Positions 26,795 to 34,680 of a stretch of DNA of 64,000 nt are shown piece after piece (the first letter of the stretch is position 1; every line of letters begins with the position of its first letter). Both the position numbers and the translations under genes were made by a program. This DNA comes from Tuwongella immobilis. Lineage in GTDB: Bacteria; Planctomycetota; Planctomycetia; Gemmatales; Gemmataceae. The notes beneath the pieces are model-generated. The model was not told the DNA's origin. It saw only the letters and a list, made by a program, of their open reading frames with translations, and ran no database searches. The DNA is taken from contig NZ_LR593887.1 of assembly GCF_901538355.1 (NCBI RefSeq), positions 248,001 to 312,000 of the forward strand, written 5' to 3'.

Positions 26795-27133
26795 ATGGAA
26801 CCGACCGCTTCTGTCCTGCTCGATGCCCTGCGAACCTATGTAGACCGTTTCCACGCTGGCACGCTTGACGCTGGCGTGAAATCGACGGTAGTAAACGCCC
26901 TAAAAACGGAGGAAAGGACTCGAATTTATCAGGAAGTCGCAGACAACATTTGGGATCTTTACTTGATCCTTGATGTTGATCTAGCTGTGCTAATACTGCG
27001 AAAATGGATGCATCTTGACCCCGACAGCCGAGAGGCAAAGAGGGCGTTAGGAAGCTACTTGCTTGCACATGGTCCTGATTGGGACGAGGAAGGCAAATCT
27101 CTTCTCAGCGACACTTCGGATGGCGAGCAATAG
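26795..27133 (+). CDS. Predicted immunity protein, helical (TPR-like)
   Basis: 112 aa starting 9 bp after the zincin tip (MEPTASVLLDALRTYVDRFH). All-helical with a TPR-like second half (ILRKWMHLDPDSREAKRALG). The partner at 29.3 kb has an unrelated immunity gene, so pairing with zincin is by position. Confidence 0.55.
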   Translation: MEPTASVLLDALRTYVDRFHAGTLDAGVKSTVVNALKTEERTRIYQEVADNIWDLYLILDVDLAVLILRKWMHLDPDSREAKRALGSYLLAHGPDWDEEGKSLLSDTSDGEQ

Positions 27134-27218
27134 TTTTAGAGAGTGGCAACGGCAATCTGGGGCGATACGCATGCCCTAAGCAACCGACCACTCGGCTCCG
27201 TTACTGCTCAAATTTGGC

Positions 27219-27247
27219 TCAGGAGCCTCCTGCCTGGAGGCTCCTGA
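27219..27247. terminator. Perfect 12-bp inverted repeat, terminator-like
   Basis: TCAGGAGCCTCC and GGAGGCTCCTGA separated by a 5-nt loop, 86 bp after the immunity gene. No T tract follows, so it may be a terminator or a simple structural repeat. Confidence 0.4.
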
Positions 27248-27269
27248 CCTCCCCACAGCCGACGCCACC

Positions 27270-27650
27270 ATATCCACCTTGGTCCGCCGACAACTCCTCC
27301 CCACTCAAGCCCATGTGTGCGGCCTGAGCCACGGATTGGGAGCATGGTGGGAGCCTGCCGCCGCCCTGACCTGCGCGTCCTTGGTAGTCACGCCAGTCGG
27401 CTTCTGCAACTCGCAGAAGCTGGGCGACAAAGTGTCATTCACCGAATTCAGCTTGCGAAAAAAGTCTGGCGGGACTCCTGCCAGGCCTGTCAATCCTCAC
27501 CCGTGCGTTCCCTTCTTTTCTCGGGACTCCAGCGGTGAGATCAGCGGGGCTCGCAACCCGGCGAACAAACAAACGGTCCTGCTGGCTTTTTGTTCGCTCG
27601 CCTGAAGTTCCCCGCATTGATGCTGCGACGCGGAGATCCGTCGGCTAACG
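27270..27650 (+). repeat. HINT-type leader block
   Basis: Complete form: GATTGGGAGCATGGTGGGAG, CTTGGTAGTCACGCCAGTCG, GGGCGACAAAGTGTCATTCA, TCTGGCGGGACTCCTGCCAG, TTCTTTTCTCGGGACTCCAG, GGCGAACAAACAAACGGTCC and GCATTGATGCTGCGACGCGG, then MMSGQLIE of the cassette. Confidence 0.75.
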
Positions 27651-27653
27651 CTG

Positions 27654-28492
27654 GTGATGTCCGGTCAACTGATTGAGACAACCGCCGAGCATCCGTTCTG
27701 GGTCGTTGGCCGTGGCTGGACGCCAGTCTGCGAATTGTCGAAAGACGATTCGCTGACGACAATCACTGGAGAAACGGTATCCGTCGAGGGCGTTCATGAA
27801 ACCGATCGGCGGCAAACGGTCTATAATCTGAGGGTTGCAGAGTTCCACACCTACTTCGTCGGCTGCGACGACTGGGGCTTCTCCGTCTGGGCGCATAACA
27901 CCGGCGGTTGCGTTGTGTGGGTAGTACTGGGCGGTAAGGCCGAGGAGTTCGCAACTCTCCCGAAAGCGAAGCAAGATGCGCTGAACGCCATCGCGGACCA
28001 CATCAACGTTGGGAATGTCAATGCGGCGCGGCAAGCCCTCCAGGGCCAGGGGCTGAGCGGCAAGAAAGCAGGGGACGTGATCGACACCTTGCAGAACCCG
28101 CCCGTAAAAGGCACGCCTGATGCTGCTGGTCCGGCGACACCGACACCCCGCCCGCCATCCCCGGCTCTGGAGATGGCTCGCCACTCGGTCGAAGACAGTG
28201 GCACTGGAACAGTCGCATTGACGAGCTCGTCAAAAGAGGTATGACGAGACAGGAGGCGACTCTTCAAGCAAGAGCTGAAGCCAAAGCTCTCATTAACCAA
28301 GTTCGAGGTGCAGGCAACGTGCGGCGGTATACAGCACCAGATGGGCAGACGATCCACTGGCGCCCGGGAGATGATGTCATTGTCATCGAAAACCCAGCTC
28401 GTTCAGAAGGTACGGTGTTTCGCAGGGCGAGTCCAGAAGCCGCAAAAGACTACTTCGATAGGTTCAAGATGGATAACCCAGGAGGCATCTGA
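27654..28492 (+). pseudogene. Silent cassette: truncated HINT + unknown tip, frameshifted
   Basis: HINT part from MMSGQLIETTAEHPFWVV to SVWAHN, then the helical spacer NVNAARQALQGQGLSGKKAG. The frame should shift near 28200 from SVEDSGTGT into HWNSRIDELVKRGMTRQEAT, which continues VRRYTAPDGQTIHWRPGDD and ends FKMDNPGGI at 28492. As read it stops at 28244. Tip family not recognised. Confidence 0.6.
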
Positions 28493-28870
28493 ATGAACCA
28501 CAACCTCTCAGACCGTGAGATGGGGATTCTGCTTGCCGGAGCGCGGATGAACTGGGGGTATCCGTTTGCCCATGCACACCCATACCCGGTTGCCCCCACC
28601 GAGAGCGATGCTGTTGAGGCTGCATCCAAGCGACTTCGTCAGGCTCGTCGGGAGAACCAAGCTCAAGGCTTGCACGGTCCTCGACCTCTCCTTCTGTCCT
28701 CAGCAGAAGTGTCACTATTCACCATGATTCTGGAGGCTTGCCTTGACGAGTGTCGAGGGAACAGCACTTCAATCCACCTACATCTTCAAGCCGAAAATGA
28801 GGATGAGATTCGTGTCCTGATTGGTCGGCTTCGGGAAGGAAGTGCCGAGCTGGGGACGACCCCTTCTTGA
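28493..28870 (+). CDS. Predicted immunity protein
   Basis: 125 aa with ATG 28493 directly abutting the toxin stop. C-terminal part (LFTMILEACLDECRGNSTSI ... RVLIGRLREG) looks like a small alpha/beta domain. No family recognised. Confidence 0.55.
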   Translation: MNHNLSDREMGILLAGARMNWGYPFAHAHPYPVAPTESDAVEAASKRLRQARRENQAQGLHGPRPLLLSSAEVSLFTMILEACLDECRGNSTSIHLHLQAENEDEIRVLIGRLREGSAELGTTPS

Positions 28871-28894
28871 CAGGTTTGCACGAAACAGGACGCC

Positions 28895-29119
28895 GTGAAT
28901 CACCTACACCTTGGATTCCAGCCCATACCACGGCAGAACCCCGCCGAGGATGGCAACAGGCCCATTTTCAGCTTTGTTGCCGGGCCACTGCTGCTGACGT
29001 CTTCGGGCTTCAACCACATCGAGGACATCAAGCCCGGCGACCTGATCCGGACGCGGCCCGACGACGACAAGCACAACTCCGACGAGGCTGACTACGCCGA
29101 CGATGAACGCCACTGGTGA
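28895..29119 (+). pseudogene. Fragment of a divergent HINT N-terminal half
   Basis: FSFVAGPLLLTSSGFNHIED and IKPGDLIRTRPDDD resemble the start of a HINT domain (CFVAGTPLL...I..I.PGD), with Ser in place of the catalytic Cys. The remainder is lost. It is a different lineage from the main HINT copies. Confidence 0.45.
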
Positions 29120-29134
29120 GAAGAGAACTGACCA

Positions 29135-29305
29135 TACCTGCATCCCTGGCACCTCCAGCGGCAACCCGTTCCCGGTCAGCCCATCGGGTCGGTCAGGGCC
29201 ACGGATTGGGAAGGTGGTGGGAGCCTGATGCCGCCGCGACTTGCACGACGTTGAATAACTCTCATTCGGGAGATCGGAGGTGAGTCGAACGCCACTGGGC
29301 GCGAA
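29135..29305 (+). repeat. Linker-type leader block
   Basis: GGCAACCCGTTCCCGGTCAG, GATTGGGAAGGTGGTGGGAG, AGATCGGAGGTGAGTCGAAC. The 3' part lies in the direct repeat with 26436-26766. Confidence 0.65.
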
Positions 29306-29307
29306 CG

Positions 29308-30129
29308 TTGCCTGGTGGCAACTTGGGACGTTACGGGGCTGAGACGTTTGAACTGGAAACAGGTAATCGATTGCCGATCGAGGCTGTCACAACAGCAGCG
29401 CATGAATACCGCCACCTGCTCAATGGTGTCGCTGCGCCGCTGTCGCCACGCGGTGTTCCGACCACTCAGTGCCATGAATTCAACGCATTTCAGCATGGGA
29501 GGAATGTTCTTGACTGGCAGAATCCCGCCGTGCAACGAATGTTCGGGACTCGTCCCAGCGATGCGGATCTGTGGCAAAAAGTAGAGCAACGATACCCAGA
29601 ACTCCAGACAGGTTCTCCTCTCCCAGAGGTTCCTGTCATTGCGGTCCAACGTTTGGAGACTGATCATATGTCGATATTCGCGCTGTATCTCGATGATGTG
29701 GGACCGAACCGAGCGAAGGTCCTGCAAGTTCTCAAGGGGGCGTGTAACTCGTCGTTCCGAGAACTGAAATCCTTACTTGAATTGGCTCGACCGAGGCTGC
29801 TGACAGGACCAAAATGGCAACTTCTCTCGGTCCAACAACTCCTGCATGCCAAAGGGGCGAGGGCGTCAATCGAGTTTTATCCTGAAGGCTTGGATGTTTC
29901 CGCATGGGCTGCCCGTGTGTCTACCGACCGGATTCACTGCTCGGCCTGTGGCGCGAAACTCTTCTTTGCAGTTCCCAAACTGACGACGCGGGAACAAATT
30001 GTAGATTTCGCGCGGTCTTCAGTCATCGCAAATGCATCTGAAATCGCCTCGAGTGGTTGGATTCATCCAGGCGTATACTGCCCGTGCGGATGTGTGACGG
30101 TAATGGCGAATTTCGATGACATTGAATGA
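29308..30129 (+). CDS. Zincin-like toxin tip fused in frame to an L7/L12-CTD-like immunity protein
   Basis: 273 aa. Residues 1-88 duplicate the HEYRH zincin tip of 26510-26785. A unique stretch (LWQKVEQRYPELQTGSPLPE) follows, and the frame then runs without stop into the predicted immunity protein beginning at Met121 (MSIFALYLDD). The fusion may reflect loss of the toxin stop by a frameshift or deletion, or ATG 29668 may be used independently. Confidence 0.6.
   Translation: MPGGNLGRYGAETFELETGNRLPIEAVTTAAHEYRHLLNGVAAPLSPRGVPTTQCHEFNAFQHGRNVLDWQNPAVQRMFGTRPSDADLWQKVEQRYPELQTGSPLPEVPVIAVQRLETDHMSIFALYLDDVGPNRAKVLQVLKGACNSSFRELKSLLELARPRLLTGPKWQLLSVQQLLHAKGARASIEFYPEGLDVSAWAARVSTDRIHCSACGAKLFFAVPKLTTREQIVDFARSSVIANASEIASSGWIHPGVYCPCGCVTVMANFDDIE
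29668..30129 (+). CDS. Predicted immunity protein: L7/L12-CTD-like plus four-Cys motif (internal start)
   Basis: 153 aa from ATG 29668. The CTD-like half is FRELKSLLELARPRLLTGPK ... LLHAKGARASIEF. It is followed by IHCSACGAKLFF and HPGVYCPCGC, matching TCARCGEPLFF and HPGVYCSNGC in 7989-8468. Conservation of all four Cys in two diverged copies suggests metal binding. Confidence 0.6.
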   Translation: MSIFALYLDDVGPNRAKVLQVLKGACNSSFRELKSLLELARPRLLTGPKWQLLSVQQLLHAKGARASIEFYPEGLDVSAWAARVSTDRIHCSACGAKLFFAVPKLTTREQIVDFARSSVIANASEIASSGWIHPGVYCPCGCVTVMANFDDIE

Positions 30130-30149
30130 TAAGGGCCATTTTCGTCCCC

Positions 30150-30540
30150 CTGCATCCGTATCCACGCCAGTCCCGGCGGCATCTTCCGCCTTGCCCTTCC
30201 AGCCTGACCGCGTCCGGCGTTCTGGGAGCTTGGTGGGCGTTCTCTCGCATCCCGTCATGGCCGTCCTTCTAGCCTCCGCCCACGCCATCCTCGATCTTGC
30301 AGCAGCTGGGCAGCAAGAATCGCGCGAAAACAATTCCGGTGCAAAAAGGTCAGGCGGTACTCCTGCCAGGCCTGTCAATCATCACCCGTGCGTGCCCTTC
30401 TTTTCTTGGGACTCCAGCGGTGGGATCAGCGTGGCTCGCAACCCGGCGAACAAACAAGCAAGATTCGGGCGGGCTCCCTTTATTCGCTCACTCGGATTCC
30501 CCCGCATTGATGCTGCGACGCGGAGATCCTTCGACTGACA
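30150..30540 (+). repeat. HINT-type leader block, diverged 5' part
   Basis: GCATCCGTATCCACGCCAGT and GCGTTCTGGGAGCTTGGTGG replace the usual start. From GGTACTCCTGCCAGGCCTG on it follows the standard block, ending GATGCTGCGACGCGGAGATC. Confidence 0.65.
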
Positions 30541-30543
30541 CTA

Positions 30544-31440
30544 GTGATGGCCGGTCAACTGATTGAGACAACCGCCGAGCATCCGTTCTGGGTCGTTGGC
30601 CGTGGCTGGACGCCGGTCTGGGAATTGTCGAAAGGCGATTCGCTGACGACAATGAGCGGAGAGACAATTTCGGTGGAAGGTGTCCACGAGACCGCTCGTT
30701 GGGAGACGGTATACAATTTTCGTGTCAATGAATTCCACACCTACTTTGTCGGCTGCGACGAGTGGGGGTTCAGCGTCTGGGCGCACAATGCCAACTGCGT
30801 CATCATCACGGAGGCGGGCGGTCAGCACAGCTTGATTGATGTTGTCACCGGGAAGACGCTGAAGACAGGCACGCAAGCCGAGGTGCAAGCATTCGCCACT
30901 TCGGGCGGACACACGATTCTGCCGGGAACGACGACAACGCCGGCTGCCGGTTACGCTGGCTATGCCCCACGCCCGGCCACCGTTTCGGCCACCTTCGACG
31001 CGGAAGCTGCCCTGCCTGGGCCACTCGGCACGAACCCGGTCGGGGCGAGGGCGACTGGCAGCCGACAGACAACCGGGGTTGCAGTGTGGACAGATGGGAA
31101 CGGTCGCCAGTCGATGACGTTGACGAGCGGGAACGGAAACGCCATCACGCCACCGGGAGCCTACAGCGGGCCGAACCGCATTCCTGGGATGACAAGCCAG
31201 AACTACCATCACCCGGAAGGACAGATGGCATCCTTCATGCGGGAGAACCCGCATATCCGCGAAGCCGAGATGTGGATCAACCATCCCACTGGACCTTGTG
31301 GCGCAGGTGTGCAAGGTTCGATGGGGTGCAACCCGAACCTAAATCAAACCTTGCTGCCCGGACAGCGGCTCACGGTTCGCTGGCGGGATGCGAGTGGCAA
31401 AGTGCAGTTTGCGGTGTTTGAAAACCCCGCCCTTCCGTAA
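30544..31440 (+). CDS. Silent cassette: truncated HINT + SCP1.201/DddA-like deaminase tip
   Basis: 298 aa. Truncated HINT (MMAGQLIETTAEHPFWVV ... SVWAHN), a beta-beta-alpha adaptor and a Pro/Thr-rich spacer. The tip has YHHPEGQMASFMREN (catalytic-type His223-x-Glu225), AEMWINHPTGPCG and a second Cys (Cys252, Cys262) followed by LNQTLLPGQRLTVRW. This order matches the SCP1.201-like deaminase family, whose best-known member DddA deaminates cytosine in double-stranded DNA. The substrate here is not known. The ORF is intact but has no carrier or HINT Cys. Confidence 0.75.
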   Translation: MMAGQLIETTAEHPFWVVGRGWTPVWELSKGDSLTTMSGETISVEGVHETARWETVYNFRVNEFHTYFVGCDEWGFSVWAHNANCVIITEAGGQHSLIDVVTGKTLKTGTQAEVQAFATSGGHTILPGTTTTPAAGYAGYAPRPATVSATFDAEAALPGPLGTNPVGARATGSRQTTGVAVWTDGNGRQSMTLTSGNGNAITPPGAYSGPNRIPGMTSQNYHHPEGQMASFMRENPHIREAEMWINHPTGPCGAGVQGSMGCNPNLNQTLLPGQRLTVRWRDASGKVQFAVFENPALP

Positions 31441-31442
31441 CT

Positions 31443-32276
31443 TTGATCTGGAGCAGCGCAACCGTGTTCGAGCGAGTAACAGAACGAGAGAAGTGCGACA
31501 AGTATCCGGCTGCTCCCGACTATAGTGCCGGAAGCACTGAGTTGTTTTCCTCGGCACAGGAACTGACCTGTTTCGCCACTGTCGATACATCCCCCACTGC
31601 GCAACAGAGGCATTCGTCCGGCTTGTCGTTCTTCCTCGGCCCAGAGAATTTCGTGTGGATTCCAGGCAACCCCGACCCCACGATGAGCCGGCGACTCGAT
31701 TCCGAGGCCGTCATTGCGCTGTTCCGATCTCACAAACAGGCGATCCACGTCTTTGTTCGCCGTGGGAAGGGCGATGACTGGGTTGATGTCGGGAATGGCC
31801 TTTTGAACGGCATGCGGCTCACTGAAGAGGTTCTTGTCGAGGTCAATATCCGCCTTGCTGCCAAGCTGCCCGAACCTCTTTGGTTGCTGTTAGGTGGTCA
31901 TCCGGGGTGGTGGTTGACCGTCAACGGAAGGGAGAGTGAGGCGTCGTCCCCGGATGAAGTTCTGCACGCCATCCGAGACGTTTGGAGCCACCCCTCGGTC
32001 GATTTGGAGATCGGTCGTTACGCTGGTGACACCCTCTTTGCCGTCGCAGATGAAAAGGGGCTGGCAACGGTGAACCACTACCACGGGCAAGACGAGCATG
32101 TGTCACGGGCCGGGCAGCCTCTGTCGTTGGACGAGCCGACGTACATATTTCCTCGCTCGAATGGCTATGACCATGAGGTTTCTGTGGGGCAGGTTATCCC
32201 ACGGGGCGAGGCACTCTCGCTGATTGAGGATTTCGTGCTGAATGGGAGTATCGCAGGCTTATCGCCGCTAGGCTGA
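31443..32276 (+). CDS. Predicted immunity protein for the deaminase tip (Imm1-like)
   Basis: 277 aa from TTG 31443; a shorter start at ATG 31683 (MSRRLDSEAVIAL) is possible. The C-terminal half (DLEIGRYAGDTLFAVADEKG ... VIPRGEALSLIEDFVLNG) resembles Imm1-type proteins, a family commonly found next to SCP1.201-like deaminases. The N-terminal 80 residues may be spurious or derived from another gene. Confidence 0.55.
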   Translation: MIWSSATVFERVTEREKCDKYPAAPDYSAGSTELFSSAQELTCFATVDTSPTAQQRHSSGLSFFLGPENFVWIPGNPDPTMSRRLDSEAVIALFRSHKQAIHVFVRRGKGDDWVDVGNGLLNGMRLTEEVLVEVNIRLAAKLPEPLWLLLGGHPGWWLTVNGRESEASSPDEVLHAIRDVWSHPSVDLEIGRYAGDTLFAVADEKGLATVNHYHGQDEHVSRAGQPLSLDEPTYIFPRSNGYDHEVSVGQVIPRGEALSLIEDFVLNGSIAGLSPLG

Positions 32277-32324
32277 TCTTCTCACCCAAGATCGCGGGAT
32301 GCCGTCGCCCGAGCGGAACTGAAA

Positions 32325-32560
32325 CCTCGAACGAACAAAGTCCTCGCCACCCCTTTTGTTCGTTCGCTCGCAATGCTCGCCGTGGGCGGTCGCCGTCGTT
32401 GAGCAGGAAGCACCGCCCGGCGAGCAATCGAGCAAAGCCCGTCCTTCCGCAAGCCGACGCCTTTGTTCGTTCGCTCGCTTTGTCCGCCGCGACCGCAGGG
32501 ACGATGCTGACGCGAAGCCGGGCCAGGGCAAGCGGTAGCACGGAGCGGGAGCGGGATGCG
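32325..32560. repeat. Island repeat with CTTTGTTCGTTCGCTCGC motifs
   Basis: TTTTGTTCGTTCGCTCG near 32354 and CTTTGTTCGTTCGCTCGC at 32461, with GCCCGGCGAGCAATCGAGCA between. Same family as the elements at 12.0 and 44.1 kb and, as at 12.0 kb, directly upstream of an N-terminal HINT half. Confidence 0.6.
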
Positions 32561-32568
32561 GTGAGTGG

Positions 32569-33558
32569 TTGACGGGATGCTTTGTGGCAGGAACACCGCT
32601 GCTCATTCCAGGGGGTTCGAGAGCGATCGAGCAGTTCGTCCCAGGGGATACGATTCTCAGCCGAGACGAACACGACCTCAACGGCCCAATCGAAGTCCAG
32701 ATTGTGGAAGCAGTGTTCGAACGCTCGGCCATCATCTTCGAACTTCGCGTGGCCGGTCAACTGATTGAGACAACCGCCGAGCATCCGTTCTGGGTCGTTG
32801 GCCGTGGCTGGACGCCGGTCTGGGAATTGTCGATCGGCGATTGTCTGACGACAATCACTGGAGAAACGGTATCCGTCGAGGGCGTTCACGAAACTAATCG
32901 GCGGCAAACGGTCTATAATCTGCGTGTCAGCAACTTCCACACCTACTTCGTCGGCTGCGCCGACTGGGGCTTCAGCGTTTGGGCGCACAATGCGAGATAT
33001 CTGCGCCTCACCCCGGAGGAGGCGGATGCAAAACCGGGAATGAACTTTAAGGTTATAGATGGAGCAAACACACATTATTTTGCGACTGAGCCTGCGGCAC
33101 AACTTGCAGTGGCTAGAGCGAATGGAGTTCCAGTCGCTCAATGGAGCAATGCAGAAATCCAAGCGGCTGTAGATAGTATAAGTCGTGCCGCTTTCGAGGC
33201 TAACGGCGTGACCGGTGTTCCGATTAGTGTTACGGTTACTCCAACGGGTCGAGTTGTCGTGAGCCAAGCCCGACAAGTTCCGAGCATTGCTGCCCGAGAG
33301 AGGGCTACCGAGATTTTCGGCGACATTGTCGAGTTCGTCAGGGGGAATGCTCGCAGTAATGCACCTGGGTTAAATGGGGGACATGCCGAAGCTCGTGCAA
33401 TCCAGTATTTGGGTGCTGAGGCACAAGGGTCAAGGCAAGCGACTACGCACTACTCCTGCGGGCCTTGCGAGGCTCGACAAAATGCCGCAGGTGTGATCAA
33501 CATCACCGTGACGGGAGCACAATACGGACAGATTACAAGACCCATAGGAGGTAACTGA
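32569..33558 (+). CDS. Complete HINT domain + HAE/CxxC nucleic-acid deaminase tip
   Basis: 329 aa from TTG. HINT is complete: Cys4 in GCFVAGTPLL, TTAEHPFWVV, and Asn141 in WAHN; it should be able to cleave. A small adaptor follows. The tip has GGHAEARAIQYL (His272, Glu274) and HYSCGPCEARQ (Cys297, Cys300), the zinc-deaminase signature, so it probably deaminates cytosine or another base in nucleic acid. No carrier is fused in front; a repeat element precedes it. The only carrier-less cassette with an apparently working HINT. Confidence 0.75.
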   Translation: MTGCFVAGTPLLIPGGSRAIEQFVPGDTILSRDEHDLNGPIEVQIVEAVFERSAIIFELRVAGQLIETTAEHPFWVVGRGWTPVWELSIGDCLTTITGETVSVEGVHETNRRQTVYNLRVSNFHTYFVGCADWGFSVWAHNARYLRLTPEEADAKPGMNFKVIDGANTHYFATEPAAQLAVARANGVPVAQWSNAEIQAAVDSISRAAFEANGVTGVPISVTVTPTGRVVVSQARQVPSIAARERATEIFGDIVEFVRGNARSNAPGLNGGHAEARAIQYLGAEAQGSRQATTHYSCGPCEARQNAAGVINITVTGAQYGQITRPIGGN

Positions 33559-33560
33559 GC

Positions 33561-34205
33561 ATGTTCAGCAGAATTACTCAACACATGGAAGATGTTAAGC
33601 GAGCGTTAGTTGAGATGAGTCCTAATGGCGCCTTTGCATTTGCATTGAACTGCACTGAACGGCAATGGCCTCTTTTTCAACGGGCCGCAGAAAGTGTGCC
33701 TTGGGTGTTGGATTGGCAAGGCAAACTTCGTCACGATTTGGATGCCACCTGGCAGTATGTGGTAAATGGCACGCTTCTCCAATTTAGCGACTCGCTAGTA
33801 AGCTTTCGGGAACACCTACTTTCCTGGGTAGCTGGACCGTCGGAAGTTGAAGACGCCGATGGCTTTTCATCTGCGATTATTCAAACTATCGCAAACTCAG
33901 TAGCCAATATACTTGATGGTCTTCAAAACGGAAATGTATCCTCTGCATCTTTTCCAGCGAATAGCAACCTCGATCTTCTCGATTTGTTGTTGGATGAATG
34001 TGGCGTCCGCCTGGAAGACCTCGGGGAGGAAAGCGGCGATGACCCTGCCGAAATTTCAGCGGTGCGTGAACTAATTGAACAAGAGCTTCAGCAACAAGAT
34101 AATGACATTCAAGCACTCCGGAAGGACTCTTCTGCCGCAGGAATTCAGGAAGTAAGACAGACTTCTGCCGGAAGAAACCTATTCGGGCGGGTGTGGGCTT
34201 CCTAA
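33561..34205 (+). CDS. DUF416-like predicted immunity protein
   Basis: 214 aa starting 2 bp after the toxin stop. FAFALNCTERQWPLFQRAAE resembles the DUF416 (YjaG-like) N-terminus, a family known as a partner of polymorphic toxins. The C-terminus is acidic and coiled (ELIEQELQQQDNDIQALRKD). Confidence 0.6.
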   Translation: MFSRITQHMEDVKRALVEMSPNGAFAFALNCTERQWPLFQRAAESVPWVLDWQGKLRHDLDATWQYVVNGTLLQFSDSLVSFREHLLSWVAGPSEVEDADGFSSAIIQTIANSVANILDGLQNGNVSSASFPANSNLDLLDLLLDECGVRLEDLGEESGDDPAEISAVRELIEQELQQQDNDIQALRKDSSAAGIQEVRQTSAGRNLFGRVWAS

Positions 34206-34359
34206 ATCGCCAGAGCCGAAGTGCGTCCGCTCTTGTCGGCGATCTCTTCTTGGTCCCCGAATTTATTCGACCACGAGGATAGCCACACCGATGAAGAAGC
34301 TCGTTGGTGGGAGTGGAACTGATCTTCGAGAGTAACGCATTCGTGTATTTCACCGGATC

Positions 34360-34680
34360 GCAGCGGCGAATCCTTCCCGCCCAAGCTCATCCGCTCGGCC
34401 AGGGCCACGGATTGGGAACATGATGGGTGTCGTCCTGCCATCGGCATCTGCATCTGCATCTGCATCTGCATGATGTCGTTGGCCACGCCGGCGGGTTTGT
34501 GCGTGTTGCAGAAGCTGGGCGACAAAGTGCCGTTCATCGAAATCGGCTTGCGAAAAAAGGTCTGGCGGGACTCCTGCCAGGCCTGTAAATCCTCACCCGT
34601 GCAGGCCCTTCTTTTCTCGGGACTCCAGCCGCGATTTCCCACAAGCGAACGTTCCAATCGGCAGCATTCCAAGCGGGCCG
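34360..34680 (+). repeat. Carrier leader block
   Basis: CCGCTCGGCCAGGGCCACGG, a hexanucleotide tract, GGGCGACAAAGTGCCGTTCA, then GCCGCGATTTCCCACAAGCG and ATTCCAAGCGGGCCGATGGG. In one frame PHPCRPFFSRDSSRDFPQAN reads straight into the carrier start MGAAGWG; an extra A in AAAAAAGG breaks the upstream frame. Confidence 0.65.
34444..34471 (+). repeat. GCATCT hexanucleotide tract
   Basis: Four full GCATCT units plus GCAT within the leader block before the 34.7-kb carrier. Absent from other leader copies. Confidence 0.85.
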
